Of a stretch of 64,000 nucleotides of DNA, positions 16,177-25,787 are shown piece by piece. Each line of letters begins with the position of its first letter. The first letter of the stretch is position 1. Source of the stretch: Companilactobacillus formosensis (GTDB lineage: Bacteria; Bacillota; Bacilli; Lactobacillales; Lactobacillaceae); NCBI RefSeq assembly GCF_005405305.1, contig NZ_BJDU01000005.1:174540-238539 (forward strand), given 5' to 3'. Both the position numbers and the translations under genes were made by a program. Below the pieces are notes generated by a model, which was not told the origin of the DNA, ran no database searches, and worked only from the letters and a program-made list of their open reading frames with translations.

Positions 16177-16932
16177 TTATTTAACAATTGTCAATTCATC
16201 TAAAGTCTTACCTTCAGGTGAAATCAACTGTAACCAACTGTTAGTCCCAGCAAAATACAAGAAAGTCCCTACTTCATTGACGCTACGCAAGTGAACATCT
16301 TTAATCAAAACATTATCCTGAATGGCATCAACGTGCTCTTGGCGTAATTGCATCCCAAATCTTCCTGCAAAACCAACGATTCCGGCTTTTGTTAACGGTG
16401 CTTTGTCTACTAAAATAGCGCCTTTTTTGACAATCAATTCATTACGGCTGTTCCAATACACGGTAGCCTTACTACCATTATAATCAACGGAAAATGGTAC
16501 TTTGGATAATTCTTTAACAAAACGATGGCGTGCCTTAGTCCGCTTTTTAATTTGTTTCTTCAAACCAAACATAGCCATCAACGGTGCAATTTTTACCCAA
16601 TAATTTTGATAAACGTTCAAAGATTCTTGAGAAATTGCCATCTTATATTCAACATTCATCATATAACCATAACTAGTTAATTCTTTAGTTAAAAAGTAAA
16701 AGAAATCAGCTGGAATCATATTTTCTGGCAAAATCAATTCTACAATCCCATCACAATCTTTGGCATTCATTAAACTTCCCAAATTTATACCGATAACTTC
16801 GTAATTTTTTATAACGATAAATATCGATTCTTCATTCACTTGATCTGGAATTGCTTGATAATAATTGACCGTCCCTAATTTTTCCAAATTAAAGGTCATC
16901 TTTGTATCTGAAACCCTGCCTGTAAAGTCCAT
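16177..16932 (-). CDS. Conserved protein of unknown function
   Basis: A 251-residue protein with no signal peptide or convincing transmembrane helix and no domain I recognise. Residues 1-110 look mixed alpha/beta (GTVNYYQAIPDQVNEES, NLGSLMNAKD, ILPENMIPADFFYFL). A basic stretch KKQIKKRTKARHRF (about residues 124-137) divides it from a C-terminal beta-rich part (FSVDYNGSKATVYWNS, GAILVDKAPL, FLYFAGTNSWLQL). The basic hinge could bind nucleic acid or phosphate head groups, but that is inference. It is monocistronic, with SD-like AAAGGA a short distance upstream. Confidence 0.65.
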   Translation of the reverse strand: MDFTGRVSDTKMTFNLEKLGTVNYYQAIPDQVNEESIFIVIKNYEVIGINLGSLMNAKDCDGIVELILPENMIPADFFYFLTKELTSYGYMMNVEYKMAISQESLNVYQNYWVKIAPLMAMFGLKKQIKKRTKARHRFVKELSKVPFSVDYNGSKATVYWNSRNELIVKKGAILVDKAPLTKAGIVGFAGRFGMQLRQEHVDAIQDNVLIKDVHLRSVNEVGTFLYFAGTNSWLQLISPEGKTLDELTIVK

Positions 16933-17081
16933 TGATTTATTATCCTTTCATAATGAATAAATCTAAACAAAGATATTTTACATTATTTTGATATTTTATT
17001 CATAAATATAATCATTTTATTTATATTAAAATGTATAATAACCCTGAAGTATGTAAAGGTTTACGTATTAGGGGTGAAAAA

Positions 17082-19508
17082 ATGAAAACTCTAAAAATAG
17101 GATTAAAATACACTGTAATTTGTTTTTTTACTGCATTGTTTATTCTTCTAACGACTTTCAGTCAAGTTAACGCTGCAACTGTTGACGGAAATAATGATGG
17201 AATAGATGACGGAGTTTCATATTGGTCTAAAGGTTCAGTTACCCGTTCTGATCCAATTCAACTAACCCCAAGCTTAAAGCTAGGTTATAGTTTTGGTTTA
17301 ACAACGGACACCAATAATAACTATACCGCCAATACTTCAGATGATACGATGGTCAAAGATTCTGAAGTTATGGGTGCATTAAATATGTATTATTCAAAGA
17401 TGAATGTCTTTTTAATTAATCCATCTAATAAATATATTAGTTCAACCTTTCAAGGTTTTGCCACTTCGGGGACCATGAATAGTCGTAAACAAGGTGTATC
17501 TATGACCTCACCAGATTTTTTGATTGCCAAACCAGGTGTTTACTCTAAAGTTCAATCAGATACTATGTCTGTTTTAGGGAATAAAATGACTGATAAATCT
17601 TATTATTTTTCTAAAGACAGCGAGGGACGTTATACATATATGATTGCCGGCAATTTTAAGCGAGACAATTATAATTTTGTTATTGAGTTAATCTTACGTC
17701 CTTCTTCAACGAATAGAAATTTAGTTCAAAGAGAAATGTACGTCAGAAACGTTTCCGGCTCAACTCAAGATTTCCAAGTATTTTTTGGCGAAGATACAAA
17801 ACTGGGACTTGCTACAAATTCAGCAGCTGACGCCGTTCCCATCCAAGATTTAGGTGATGGACATGGAATCTTCATTGCCGCCGGAGATTATAAATTATCC
17901 ATTACTAACGAAACTGAGGATGGTTTCCAACACTATGTTGCTTTAAGTAGAGCAAGTAATGCTCCTAACTGGGCTGACCGTTATGATTCTGATGGTAATG
18001 GTGATGAAAAAAGAAATCTGAACTATGGTGATAAAATTATTGATTCTACTGATTCTGCTTATTCCTTAAGTTGGGATAAAACAACTTTAGCAAACAATCA
18101 AGTTGCACACTATTCATCAACCATTGGTGAAACTCAATCACCATATTCTATAATGCATGCCAGCAAATCCTATAAAAACGAAACTAACAATACTGGAAAA
18201 AATAATATTAATGATAAATTAAAGTTCACCCTTAATATTGTTAACAACGGGTACAATGCCGATTGGTATTACAGACAATTAGTTGATAAAATTCCTGAAG
18301 GCTTACAAATTGATCCTAATTCAATCAAAAAAGTTTTCGATAATGGTACTGAAGTTGCTATGGATCCTAGCGATTATGATTCATCGTCAAGGACTCTAAC
18401 TATTCCAGTTGCACAATCTTTAACTGATAACCAAGCCGAAGCCGTAACATTTGAAGCTAACATTACTGCCGATGCTATTGATAATCTTGATTCCAGCGGC
18501 AATTTGAAAAATACTGGTGAATTTTACGGCACAGATCAAGAAGTTGCCGGGTCAACAGAAGAAACTATCGATGCTTCAGTAAATATCCCTGTAGAAAAGC
18601 CTTCATTTTCATCTACCTTCACAAAACAGCTTAAAAATGAATCTAGTGATACGGACTTTAAAAATAGTACCGAGGGCAAAAAAGGCGATGTCATTGATTA
18701 TCTAATTTCATATAAAATAGATTCTGGCAGTAAAGATTACTTACAATCGGGTGCAACCATTTCAGATACCATTCCTTCCGGGTTAAAAGTTGACGATTCA
18801 AGTGTTTACGTTAAAGGACCAAAGGATACTGAATATTATTACCAAGGTACTCAAAATCATGATGGAAAAATAATCTCTACGGGAATGAATGCGATTGAAC
18901 AAGGTGAATCGGTCCTAATTAAATTTTCAGCAACTGTTACTGCTAATTCCGTTGGTTTAATTACTAATACTGCAACTGTAACTGGCGGAACTACTTCTGG
19001 TGGACAGGCCACGGGAGAAATGGTCTCAAATGGTGCTGACTTGAACGTTAAAAATATCAACGGCTTTATTCAAGTGCCTACTTTAATCGATTTCGGTACG
19101 ACTAACTTTACCGGACAAAGCAAAACCTTACAAAATACCAGCACTAATGGCGAACTGATCGTATCACATCCTGATACTAAGCCGTTTAATGTCTACGTTT
19201 CATACAATAATAATCTAAATGGTTTGCAAGATAACAATGGTAATAAATTATCTGAAGATGGATCTAATCTCTTATTCATTAAACAAAGAAATAATTCATA
19301 TGAAGATACTGGCACTTGGCAACCCATTTCCAGTGATGGCATTCCTATAAGAACAGCTTCCTTCCAAAATACTGATAATCAAGAAAACATTAATTTAACT
19401 GACTATGTTGGTGTCGGAGATTGGCAACTCAAATTGCCCCAAAATACTAATTCTGGAAATTATCAGGGAAAAATCACTTGGACTATGGTCGATGACATAA
19501 CCAGCTAA
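17082..19508 (+). CDS. Large secreted adhesin-like protein with DUF11 modules and C-terminal WxL domain
   Basis: An 808-residue exported protein. The start is ATG 17082 (SD GGGGTG), not the ORF start 17 codons earlier. Signal peptide residues 1-31 end VNA. The mature start DGNNDGIDDGVSYW is a calcium-loop-like acidic segment. Residues of about 365-480 and 510-635 are two DUF11/isopeptide-type beta modules (NNGYNADWYYRQLVDKIPEGL and SGATISDTIPSGLKVDDSSVYV). The last 150 residues are a WxL-type domain (LIDFGTTNFTGQ, then DWQLKLPQ and ITWTMVDD). WxL domains bind peptidoglycan non-covalently. No LPxTG or membrane tail is present. It stands alone instead of in a csc/WxL cluster. Confidence 0.82.
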   Translation: MKTLKIGLKYTVICFFTALFILLTTFSQVNAATVDGNNDGIDDGVSYWSKGSVTRSDPIQLTPSLKLGYSFGLTTDTNNNYTANTSDDTMVKDSEVMGALNMYYSKMNVFLINPSNKYISSTFQGFATSGTMNSRKQGVSMTSPDFLIAKPGVYSKVQSDTMSVLGNKMTDKSYYFSKDSEGRYTYMIAGNFKRDNYNFVIELILRPSSTNRNLVQREMYVRNVSGSTQDFQVFFGEDTKLGLATNSAADAVPIQDLGDGHGIFIAAGDYKLSITNETEDGFQHYVALSRASNAPNWADRYDSDGNGDEKRNLNYGDKIIDSTDSAYSLSWDKTTLANNQVAHYSSTIGETQSPYSIMHASKSYKNETNNTGKNNINDKLKFTLNIVNNGYNADWYYRQLVDKIPEGLQIDPNSIKKVFDNGTEVAMDPSDYDSSSRTLTIPVAQSLTDNQAEAVTFEANITADAIDNLDSSGNLKNTGEFYGTDQEVAGSTEETIDASVNIPVEKPSFSSTFTKQLKNESSDTDFKNSTEGKKGDVIDYLISYKIDSGSKDYLQSGATISDTIPSGLKVDDSSVYVKGPKDTEYYYQGTQNHDGKIISTGMNAIEQGESVLIKFSATVTANSVGLITNTATVTGGTTSGGQATGEMVSNGADLNVKNINGFIQVPTLIDFGTTNFTGQSKTLQNTSTNGELIVSHPDTKPFNVYVSYNNNLNGLQDNNGNKLSEDGSNLLFIKQRNNSYEDTGTWQPISSDGIPIRTASFQNTDNQENINLTDYVGVGDWQLKLPQNTNSGNYQGKITWTMVDDITS

Positions 19509-19603
19509 TTAAGATTTGTTAAAATAAATTAAGTTTCCTTAAGAATAAGAACACTTTTTAGGCAATTTGTTATTCTTAGTTCGTAGGAATTAGTTGTTTT
19601 TAT

Positions 19604-19640
19604 AAAAAAAGTCGTTCACAGTGTGTGAGCGACTTTTTTA
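19604..19640. terminator. Bidirectional terminator
   Basis: GTCGTTCACA (19611-19620) pairs with TGTGAGCGAC (19624-19633), with A7 before and T7 after. It serves the WxL gene and the convergent GNAT gene. Confidence 0.88.
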
Positions 19641-19642
19641 TT

Positions 19643-20281
19643 TTAAATTGTTTTAGCTAAAACCCAATCTTTAACATCCCCATGGCTCAAATTAACTTTC
19701 TTAACTGAGCGAACGGAGAAATTATTCTTTTTATAGAACTTAACATTCTTTTGCGTATTCGTTTCTAAAATTATGTTTCTATAACCGATTTTTTTCACGT
19801 AAGGGCTAATGTGATTGTTGAGCATCTTACTACCGATACCTTGACCACGTAATTTCTTATCGACAGCCAAATATTCAACAGCACATTTTTTCTTACCCTT
19901 TACTTTATCAAAAAGATCTTCGAACTTAAAGATATCGAATGCATTGAAACCATTGAATCCATTCTTGATAATTTCTGGCAACAATTTTAAACCATCTATT
20001 GAAAGATAATCCCAATTGCTAATCTGCTTACCTTGATTAAATTCAATTAGAGCAACTGCCCTAGGCTTTCCCTTTCCGTCAGCTCCAACATAAACCAAAC
20101 CTTTTTTCATGAATACATTAACTTCAAGTTCAAAGTACTTACGCAGTAACTTATCAAACTTAGCACTAGAACGAAATTCTTGTTGGAACATGTTCTTAGT
20201 TGTTATGTACTCCTTAAATGAATCTACTAGTAAATTTATTATCTGAGGCTTATCACTGTTTAAGCCGCTCCGAAAATCCAA
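19643..20281 (-). CDS. GNAT-family N-acetyltransferase
   Basis: A 212-residue acetyltransferase. Acetyl-CoA binding motif A is LAVDKKLRGQGIGSKML (around residue 140) and motif B is NVKFYKKNNFSVR. The N-terminal half (RSGLNSDKPQIINLLVDSFKEY, FMKKGLVYVGADGKGKPRAVALIEF) is typical of the family's substrate side. Acceptor is unknown; small-molecule or protein amines are possible. A SD-like GGAGGT is present close to the ATG. It converges on the WxL gene and is divergent from the MFS gene at 20544. Confidence 0.8.
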   Translation of the reverse strand: MDFRSGLNSDKPQIINLLVDSFKEYITTKNMFQQEFRSSAKFDKLLRKYFELEVNVFMKKGLVYVGADGKGKPRAVALIEFNQGKQISNWDYLSIDGLKLLPEIIKNGFNGFNAFDIFKFEDLFDKVKGKKKCAVEYLAVDKKLRGQGIGSKMLNNHISPYVKKIGYRNIILETNTQKNVKFYKKNNFSVRSVKKVNLSHGDVKDWVLAKTI

Positions 20282-20471
20282 AAATATGACCTCCTTATTA
20301 AGTCATACATTTATCATAAGCACTTCTATACCAATTGTCCACTAATACAAATTATTTTCATGCCAAACGTCATTTTTGTAATATATTTTTAACAATAAAT
20401 TTAAACTAAAGTATTAGACAATGATATAGAATGATAGTATGCTTTTCAGTAAAGTGAGATTCTTGTTCAAA

Positions 20472-20503
20472 GCCGATAGCTAAGGCACTCTTAGTATATC
20501 GGT
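20472..20503 (+). promoter_or_regulatory. Hairpin leader (possible attenuator) before an MFS gene
   Basis: GCCGATA pairs with TATCGGT and encloses a second stem, CTAAG/CTTAG. TTTTCTT follows. It lies 40 bases upstream of the MFS start, well after a plausible promoter at about 20400-20440. The T-run is short, so it may be a regulated terminator or an mRNA stabiliser. Confidence 0.45.
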
Positions 20504-20543
20504 TTTCTTATGCTCAAAAATTTTATTTATAGGGAGGGAAATT

Positions 20544-21725
20544 ATGGGGAAGAACAAAAAATCAATCTATATTTTAGTATTCAGTAACTTTTTAATCTGT
20601 TTGGGAATCGGATTAGTCATACCAGTTACACCCTTTATTAAAAATCAGTATCATTTTACAACCTCACAAATGGGTGTCATGACGTCATTATTCGCTTTTG
20701 CTCAATTTATAGCATCACCTATTGTAGGTAAATTATCAGATAAATTAGGTAGAAAACCAGTTATTGTTTTTGGTTTGTTTACTTACATGATTTCAGAATT
20801 CATCTTTGCGGTTGCAACAACATTACCTATTTTTAATATTTCTCGGATCATTGGTGGATTGTCTGCGGCCATGGTTATCCCTACTTCAATGGCTTTAGGA
20901 TCTGATCTAACAACTTTAAAAGATCGTGCTAAAGTAATTGGTTGGCTATCAGCTGCCTTTAGTGGTGGACTAATTTTAGGCCCTGGACTTGGTGGAATTT
21001 TAGCCGGAATTACTTATAAAACACCATTTTGGGTTGCTGGTATTTTGAGTATCACCAGTGCTATCTTTACGTATATTTTTCTTAAGGAAGATAAAGAAGT
21101 TCTTGAACGCGAGGAACTTGAAGCCGAGAAGAAAGCTCAAGAAAAAGGTTCTATTCGGGCAATTTTAACTTTACCTATGGTCATGTTGTTCGGTATGATT
21201 TTAGTTTCATCTTTCGGATTACAAGGATTCGAAAGTATTTACAGTATTTATGTTAACCAAGTCTTCGACTTCGGGTTGGGGACAATTGCTTTAGTTTTAA
21301 CTTTAAACGGAATTATCTCTTTAATCTTGCAAGTTGCTGCCTTTAACTGGATCATCAATAAAATCGGTGAAATGCGTCTGATCAGTATCGCCTTCTTATT
21401 GAGTGCTATCTGTGTTTTCTGGATTACTCAAGCACACACTCATGTCGAAGTTATCATCGCTACTTTAATTATTTTCTCTTCATTCGACCTATTAAGACCA
21501 GCTATTACTACTTTATTAACTAAATCGAGTCGTTCTAATCAAGGTTTGATCAATGGTATGAACATGTCCTTGACTAGTGTTGGTAACGTCATTGGGCCTT
21601 TGATGTCTGGAGCTTTGATGGACTGGAACACACATTATCCATACTTAGTTGTTACCGTCATCTTAGCGGCATCTTATCTTTTGACTTTCATCGTTAGAAA
21701 ACATCCAATCGTACCTGCTGAATAA
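20544..21725 (+). CDS. MFS multidrug efflux transporter (DHA1/NorA-TetA type)
   Basis: A 393-residue 12-helix antiporter. Motif A is GKLSDKLGRKPVIVFG after helix 2, motif C is LILGPGLGGILAG in helix 5, and the N-terminal LGIGLVIPVTPFIK is typical of DHA1 drug:H+ antiporters. A central loop of charged residues (EVLEREELEAEKKAQEK) joins the halves. SD GGGAGGG lies just before the ATG. The upstream hairpin suggests inducible expression. Substrates cannot be deduced; quinolone- or tetracycline-like compounds are the family norm. It is followed by the large inverted-repeat element. Confidence 0.87.
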   Translation: MGKNKKSIYILVFSNFLICLGIGLVIPVTPFIKNQYHFTTSQMGVMTSLFAFAQFIASPIVGKLSDKLGRKPVIVFGLFTYMISEFIFAVATTLPIFNISRIIGGLSAAMVIPTSMALGSDLTTLKDRAKVIGWLSAAFSGGLILGPGLGGILAGITYKTPFWVAGILSITSAIFTYIFLKEDKEVLEREELEAEKKAQEKGSIRAILTLPMVMLFGMILVSSFGLQGFESIYSIYVNQVFDFGLGTIALVLTLNGIISLILQVAAFNWIINKIGEMRLISIAFLLSAICVFWITQAHTHVEVIIATLIIFSSFDLLRPAITTLLTKSSRSNQGLINGMNMSLTSVGNVIGPLMSGALMDWNTHYPYLVVTVILAASYLLTFIVRKHPIVPAE

Positions 21726-21746
21726 AAAAAAGTTAGACTACATTGA

Positions 21747-22110
21747 GGTTCTTTCACAAGTTAGGTTAGTTGTAATATTGCCGTCCTCCATAGCAAAGAA
21801 AATGGTTCTATACTTTTTATAATCAAACAAATGGCATCAATTCAGACAAATAGTTAACAACTATATCTGAATTGATGCCATTTTGATTTACTTGAAATAA
21901 ATAATAAAAGATGTTTTCCAGTCGGTAGTGGCAGCTTTGTGGATGCTCAGTACTGAAATTTCACTTAGCGATTTATCACTTAGTGAAAGGTCAAGCTTTA
22001 AGACTGTTCCCGGTTCTGGAATTGACTTAAAGTTGCGCCCAGTACGTTCCAGCATCCACAAAGCAGAACGGACGACGACATCTAGCAGTAACCTAACTTG
22101 TGAAAGAACC
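21747..22110. repeat. Nested inverted-repeat element (fold-back, MITE-like candidate)
   Basis: The outer arms are a perfect 22-bp inverted repeat (21747-21768 and 22089-22110, beginning GGTTCTTTCACAAG). Their outward flanks also pair imperfectly. Inside are a GGCATCAATTCAGA stem (about 21832-21880) and a CTTTGTGGATGCT/AGCATCCACAAAG pair (about 21932-22067). ATTGA occurs at both outer edges, a possible short target duplication. Reading frames of 66 and 74 codons inside are by-products of the symmetry. It lies between two convergent genes. Copy number elsewhere in the genome decides whether it is mobile. Confidence 0.8.
21832..21880. repeat. Inner hairpin of the nested element
   Basis: GGCATCAATTCAGA pairs with TCTGAATTGATGCC, and a second TAGTT/AACTA stem surrounds a short loop. 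TTTTGATTT follows, so it may also end transcription of the upstream MFS gene. Confidence 0.85.
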
Positions 22111-22141
22111 ATATTGATTGTAATCTAGTTCTTTTTTGATT

Positions 22142-23512
<1,371 letters not shown>

Positions 23513-23571
23513 TTAAACTACTGTTCATTATAGCTCAATATTAAAATAATTGACTTTAAATTAAAAATAAA

Positions 23572-24003
23572 TTAACCATAATTCACTTTTTTCCAAACTA
23601 ACCGTGATTCTTTTTCATCAGTTTCTCTTTCAATTGACTGCGTAGAAACCTCAAAACCATTTTTTTCATAAAATTGCTTGGCACGAATGTTTTTGTCATA
23701 AACATCTAACGACAATTCTTGATGATTTTTCTTCAAAAAATTTATCAGCTTCTTTCCAATACCTTGATTACGATAACTTTTTTCTACGAAAATACCAGCT
23801 ATATAATCATCTTGAAGACCAACAAAACCTTTAACTTCCGATTCAGCATCAACATAAATTTCAGCCGTTTTGAATTGTTCTTTAACCATTGAATAATTAT
23901 CAAGCCAGAAATTTTTATCAATAAAATTATGTGCTTCCAAATTACTATCAAGCCAAATCTGACTGATTTTTTCCAATTCCGAATCTTTCATTTTACGAAT
24001 CAT
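23572..24003 (-). CDS. GNAT-family N-acetyltransferase (YjaB/WecD-like)
   Basis: A 143-residue single-domain acetyltransferase. Motif A is IFVEKSYRNQGIGKKLINFL and motif B is AKQFYEKNGFEV. The N-terminus MIRKMKDSELEKISQIWLDSN with AHNFIDKNFW resembles E. coli YjaB-type proteins. Start ATG 24003 has AAAGG nine bases upstream. It is divergent from the SMR exporter with the two promoters abutting. Confidence 0.8.
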   Translation of the reverse strand: MIRKMKDSELEKISQIWLDSNLEAHNFIDKNFWLDNYSMVKEQFKTAEIYVDAESEVKGFVGLQDDYIAGIFVEKSYRNQGIGKKLINFLKKNHQELSLDVYDKNIRAKQFYEKNGFEVSTQSIERETDEKESRLVWKKVNYG

Positions 24004-24005
24004 AC

Positions 24006-24034
24006 TTGCCAACCTTTTTTCTATTTGCTAGAAT
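24006..24034 (+). promoter_or_regulatory. Promoter of the SMR exporter
   Basis: TTGCCA (24006-24011) and TAGAAT (24029-24034) are 17 bp apart. The transcript would begin near 24041 and carry a leader of about 109 nt. Confidence 0.75.
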
Positions 24035-24040
24035 GTCTCT

Positions 24041-24149
24041 TTGAAGTTAATAAACACCGCCGGGTGTCACTTAATCAAGTATTCTTAATAATTCCGTTAG
24101 GCCAAAGAAGGAATTATTAGGGATACTTATTTTTTTTGGAGGAAATATT
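24041..24149 (+). promoter_or_regulatory. Attenuator-type leader, candidate guanidine riboswitch
   Basis: A small hairpin (ACACC/GGTGT, 24053-24068) is followed by a strong terminator. AAGTAT pairs with ATACTT, and AATAATTCC with GGAATTATT, around a CGTTAGGCCAAAGAA loop, followed by T8 (24077-24138). The downstream gene has the Gdx/SugE type signature, and such genes are commonly controlled by guanidine-sensing riboswitches. A two-hairpin-plus-terminator layout resembles guanidine-IV in outline, but I could not match a consensus. Confidence 0.6.
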
Positions 24150-24470
24150 ATGCATTGGATCTATTTAATTATCGCCGGACTTTTTGAAGTTGTCTGGGCA
24201 ACTACTATGAAATTAAGTCACGGTTTTACTAAAATCAGTTTTACTATTTACACAATTATCGGCTTAGCTTTGAGTATGATTTTCTTATCAATTGCTATTA
24301 AGAAAATGCCAATGAGTTTGGCCTATCCTATTTGGACCGGAATTGGAGCCGTTGGTTCCATCATTGCTGGAGTAATAATCTTTGGTGATAAATTATCTCC
24401 ATTAACTTGGGTCTTCGTAGCCTTATTACTAATTAGTATCATTGGTATCAAAATTACTTCTGGAAGTTAA
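24150..24470 (+). CDS. gdx: SMR-family exporter, Gdx/SugE type (guanidinium)
   Basis: A 106-residue protein with four transmembrane helices. E13 in IIAGLFEVVWATTMK is the essential proton/substrate carboxylate. The helix-1 tail with SHGFTK, then SLAYPIWTGIGAVGSIIAGV, fits the Gdx (SugE) subgroup that exports guanidinium as an antiparallel dimer rather than broad EmrE drug pumps. SD GGAGG is 7 bases before the ATG. A single gene of this type must form a dual-topology homodimer. It has its own promoter and an attenuator-like leader. Gene symbol given by family similarity. Confidence 0.83.
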   Translation: MHWIYLIIAGLFEVVWATTMKLSHGFTKISFTIYTIIGLALSMIFLSIAIKKMPMSLAYPIWTGIGAVGSIIAGVIIFGDKLSPLTWVFVALLLISIIGIKITSGS

Positions 24471-24558
24471 ATTCCAATAAACATTGTAACAAATCAACCG
24501 ATTATAATGACAGCGTTTTCTATTCGGAGTATGATTTAAGTAAAAAAGGATGATACTT

Positions 24559-24810
24559 ATGCCAACATCAGAAGAATTTTACCAAGAAATGCAAAAACGC
24601 AATGAAAAGGAATTAGAAATTATTAGTAAAAATCCATGGATAATTCCCGCAACCGTAGCTTGGATGGCAATTCCTGCTACTATTTGCATTCGTGGTTTCT
24701 GGAAGAACCGTCAATTGAAAAATCAATTAAAAATCGAACGAGAAAAGACGAAGCGGGCCACTTTAAAACTATCTGAACCTAAGAAAATCCGTCCTTTTCA
24801 TAACTGTTAA
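24559..24810 (+). CDS. Small single-pass membrane protein
   Basis: An 83-residue protein of unknown function. The N-terminal 25 residues are charged and coiled (SEEFYQEMQKRNEKELEI), the hydrophobic segment WIIPATVAWMAIPATICI spans about residues 28-45, and the tail is strongly basic. This is a possible membrane-tethered coiled coil. ATG 24559 (SD AAAGGATG) is preferred to the ATG three codons upstream. A terminator follows. I do not recognise the family. Confidence 0.6.
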   Translation: MPTSEEFYQEMQKRNEKELEIISKNPWIIPATVAWMAIPATICIRGFWKNRQLKNQLKIEREKTKRATLKLSEPKKIRPFHNC

Positions 24811-24815
24811 ATAAT

Positions 24816-24850
24816 CGTGTCATCGTATTTATTGCGGTGGCACTTTTTTT
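24816..24850 (+). terminator. Terminator after the small membrane protein
   Basis: GTGTCA pairs with TGGCAC (one G-T pair) around a 15-base loop, then T7. Confidence 0.65.
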
Positions 24851-24891
24851 ATGATTAAACTATGATATGAATATATTATTTGGGGGATATT

Positions 24892-25746
24892 ATGAAAAAG
24901 AAACTAACCATTATTTTATTCACTTTGTTAATAGCTTTGAGTATGCCATTAAACGTCCAAGCAGCGGCGGCTCCGAAAGCTAAGAATTTAACTTCAGTCA
25001 CGCAGAGTATCAATCATGCCTCACCCGATACACCCTTGATTTTTTCTCACCGCGGCAGTCCTTACAATTATCCTGATCATTCCTTCAAAGGATACAATCG
25101 AGCCATCAAAGATGGTACTCAATATATTGAACAAGATGTCTGGTTGAGTGAAGATGGCAAATTGTTTGTCTCTCACGACGACAATCTCAAACAGTCGACT
25201 GGCAAGAATGTCACGATTTCAACTTCAAATGCCAATAAAATCAGCCAAGTTAAATTGCATAATGGTGAAAAAATTCATCAACTAAAAGATGTTTTCAAAC
25301 GTTATGGCAAAAATGTTCACTATATAATTGAAACTAAGAAAAATGCCGGCGACAATACTGATACCGAAAAAGCTCTCGTCAAAGAACTCAAGAAATACAA
25401 AATGACCAAGAATGTGATTTTCCAAGATGAAAGCTTACCGGGACTCAAAGAATTACATCACTCTTTAAAAAATGTTCCTACTCTTTGGCTATTAAGTTCT
25501 GCTACTGAACGTCAATATAAAGAACAGATTGAAAATGCTCCTCGTTATATCAAATTTATTTCGATGAAGTTAGATCAATGGACACCGAAATTAGTTAAAC
25601 TATCACATAAGAATGGTTTCAAAACTAATGGCTGGATTTTAAATACTTACAATGACAACTACGATGCTTTAAATACACTCAAATTGGACAGCGTCTTTAC
25701 TAACAATACTAAAGAAACAGCTCAACTAATCGAGCGCTGGAAATAA
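24892..25746 (+). CDS. Secreted glycerophosphodiester phosphodiesterase
   Basis: A 284-residue exported GDPD. Signal peptide residues 1-24 (VQA cut). Active-site histidine is in SHRGSPYNYPDHSF, and the metal-binding pair is EQDVWLSEDGKLFVSHDDN. WILNTYN is the conserved tryptophan block. It hydrolyses glycerophosphodiesters to glycerol 3-phosphate and an alcohol outside the cell, with teichoic acid fragments or deacylated lipids as likely substrates. The usual PENT motif is PDH here. The start at 24892 has SD GGGGGAT, whereas the ORF adds MGDI. A strong terminator follows. Confidence 0.88.
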   Translation: MKKKLTIILFTLLIALSMPLNVQAAAAPKAKNLTSVTQSINHASPDTPLIFSHRGSPYNYPDHSFKGYNRAIKDGTQYIEQDVWLSEDGKLFVSHDDNLKQSTGKNVTISTSNANKISQVKLHNGEKIHQLKDVFKRYGKNVHYIIETKKNAGDNTDTEKALVKELKKYKMTKNVIFQDESLPGLKELHHSLKNVPTLWLLSSATERQYKEQIENAPRYIKFISMKLDQWTPKLVKLSHKNGFKTNGWILNTYNDNYDALNTLKLDSVFTNNTKETAQLIERWK

Positions 25747-25787
25747 TAAAAAGGAAATCCAATTTTTTGGATTTCCTTTTTATTATT
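25747..25787. terminator. Bidirectional terminator between GDPD and UMF1 genes
   Basis: AAAAGGAAATCCAA pairs with TTGGATTTCCTTTT around a TTTT loop, T-rich on both ends. Confidence 0.9.

Noticed and set aside
21888..22128. ORFs of 74 and 66 codons on opposite strands inside the nested element
   Set aside because: They arise from the symmetric repeat, lack SD sites and have no recognisable family.
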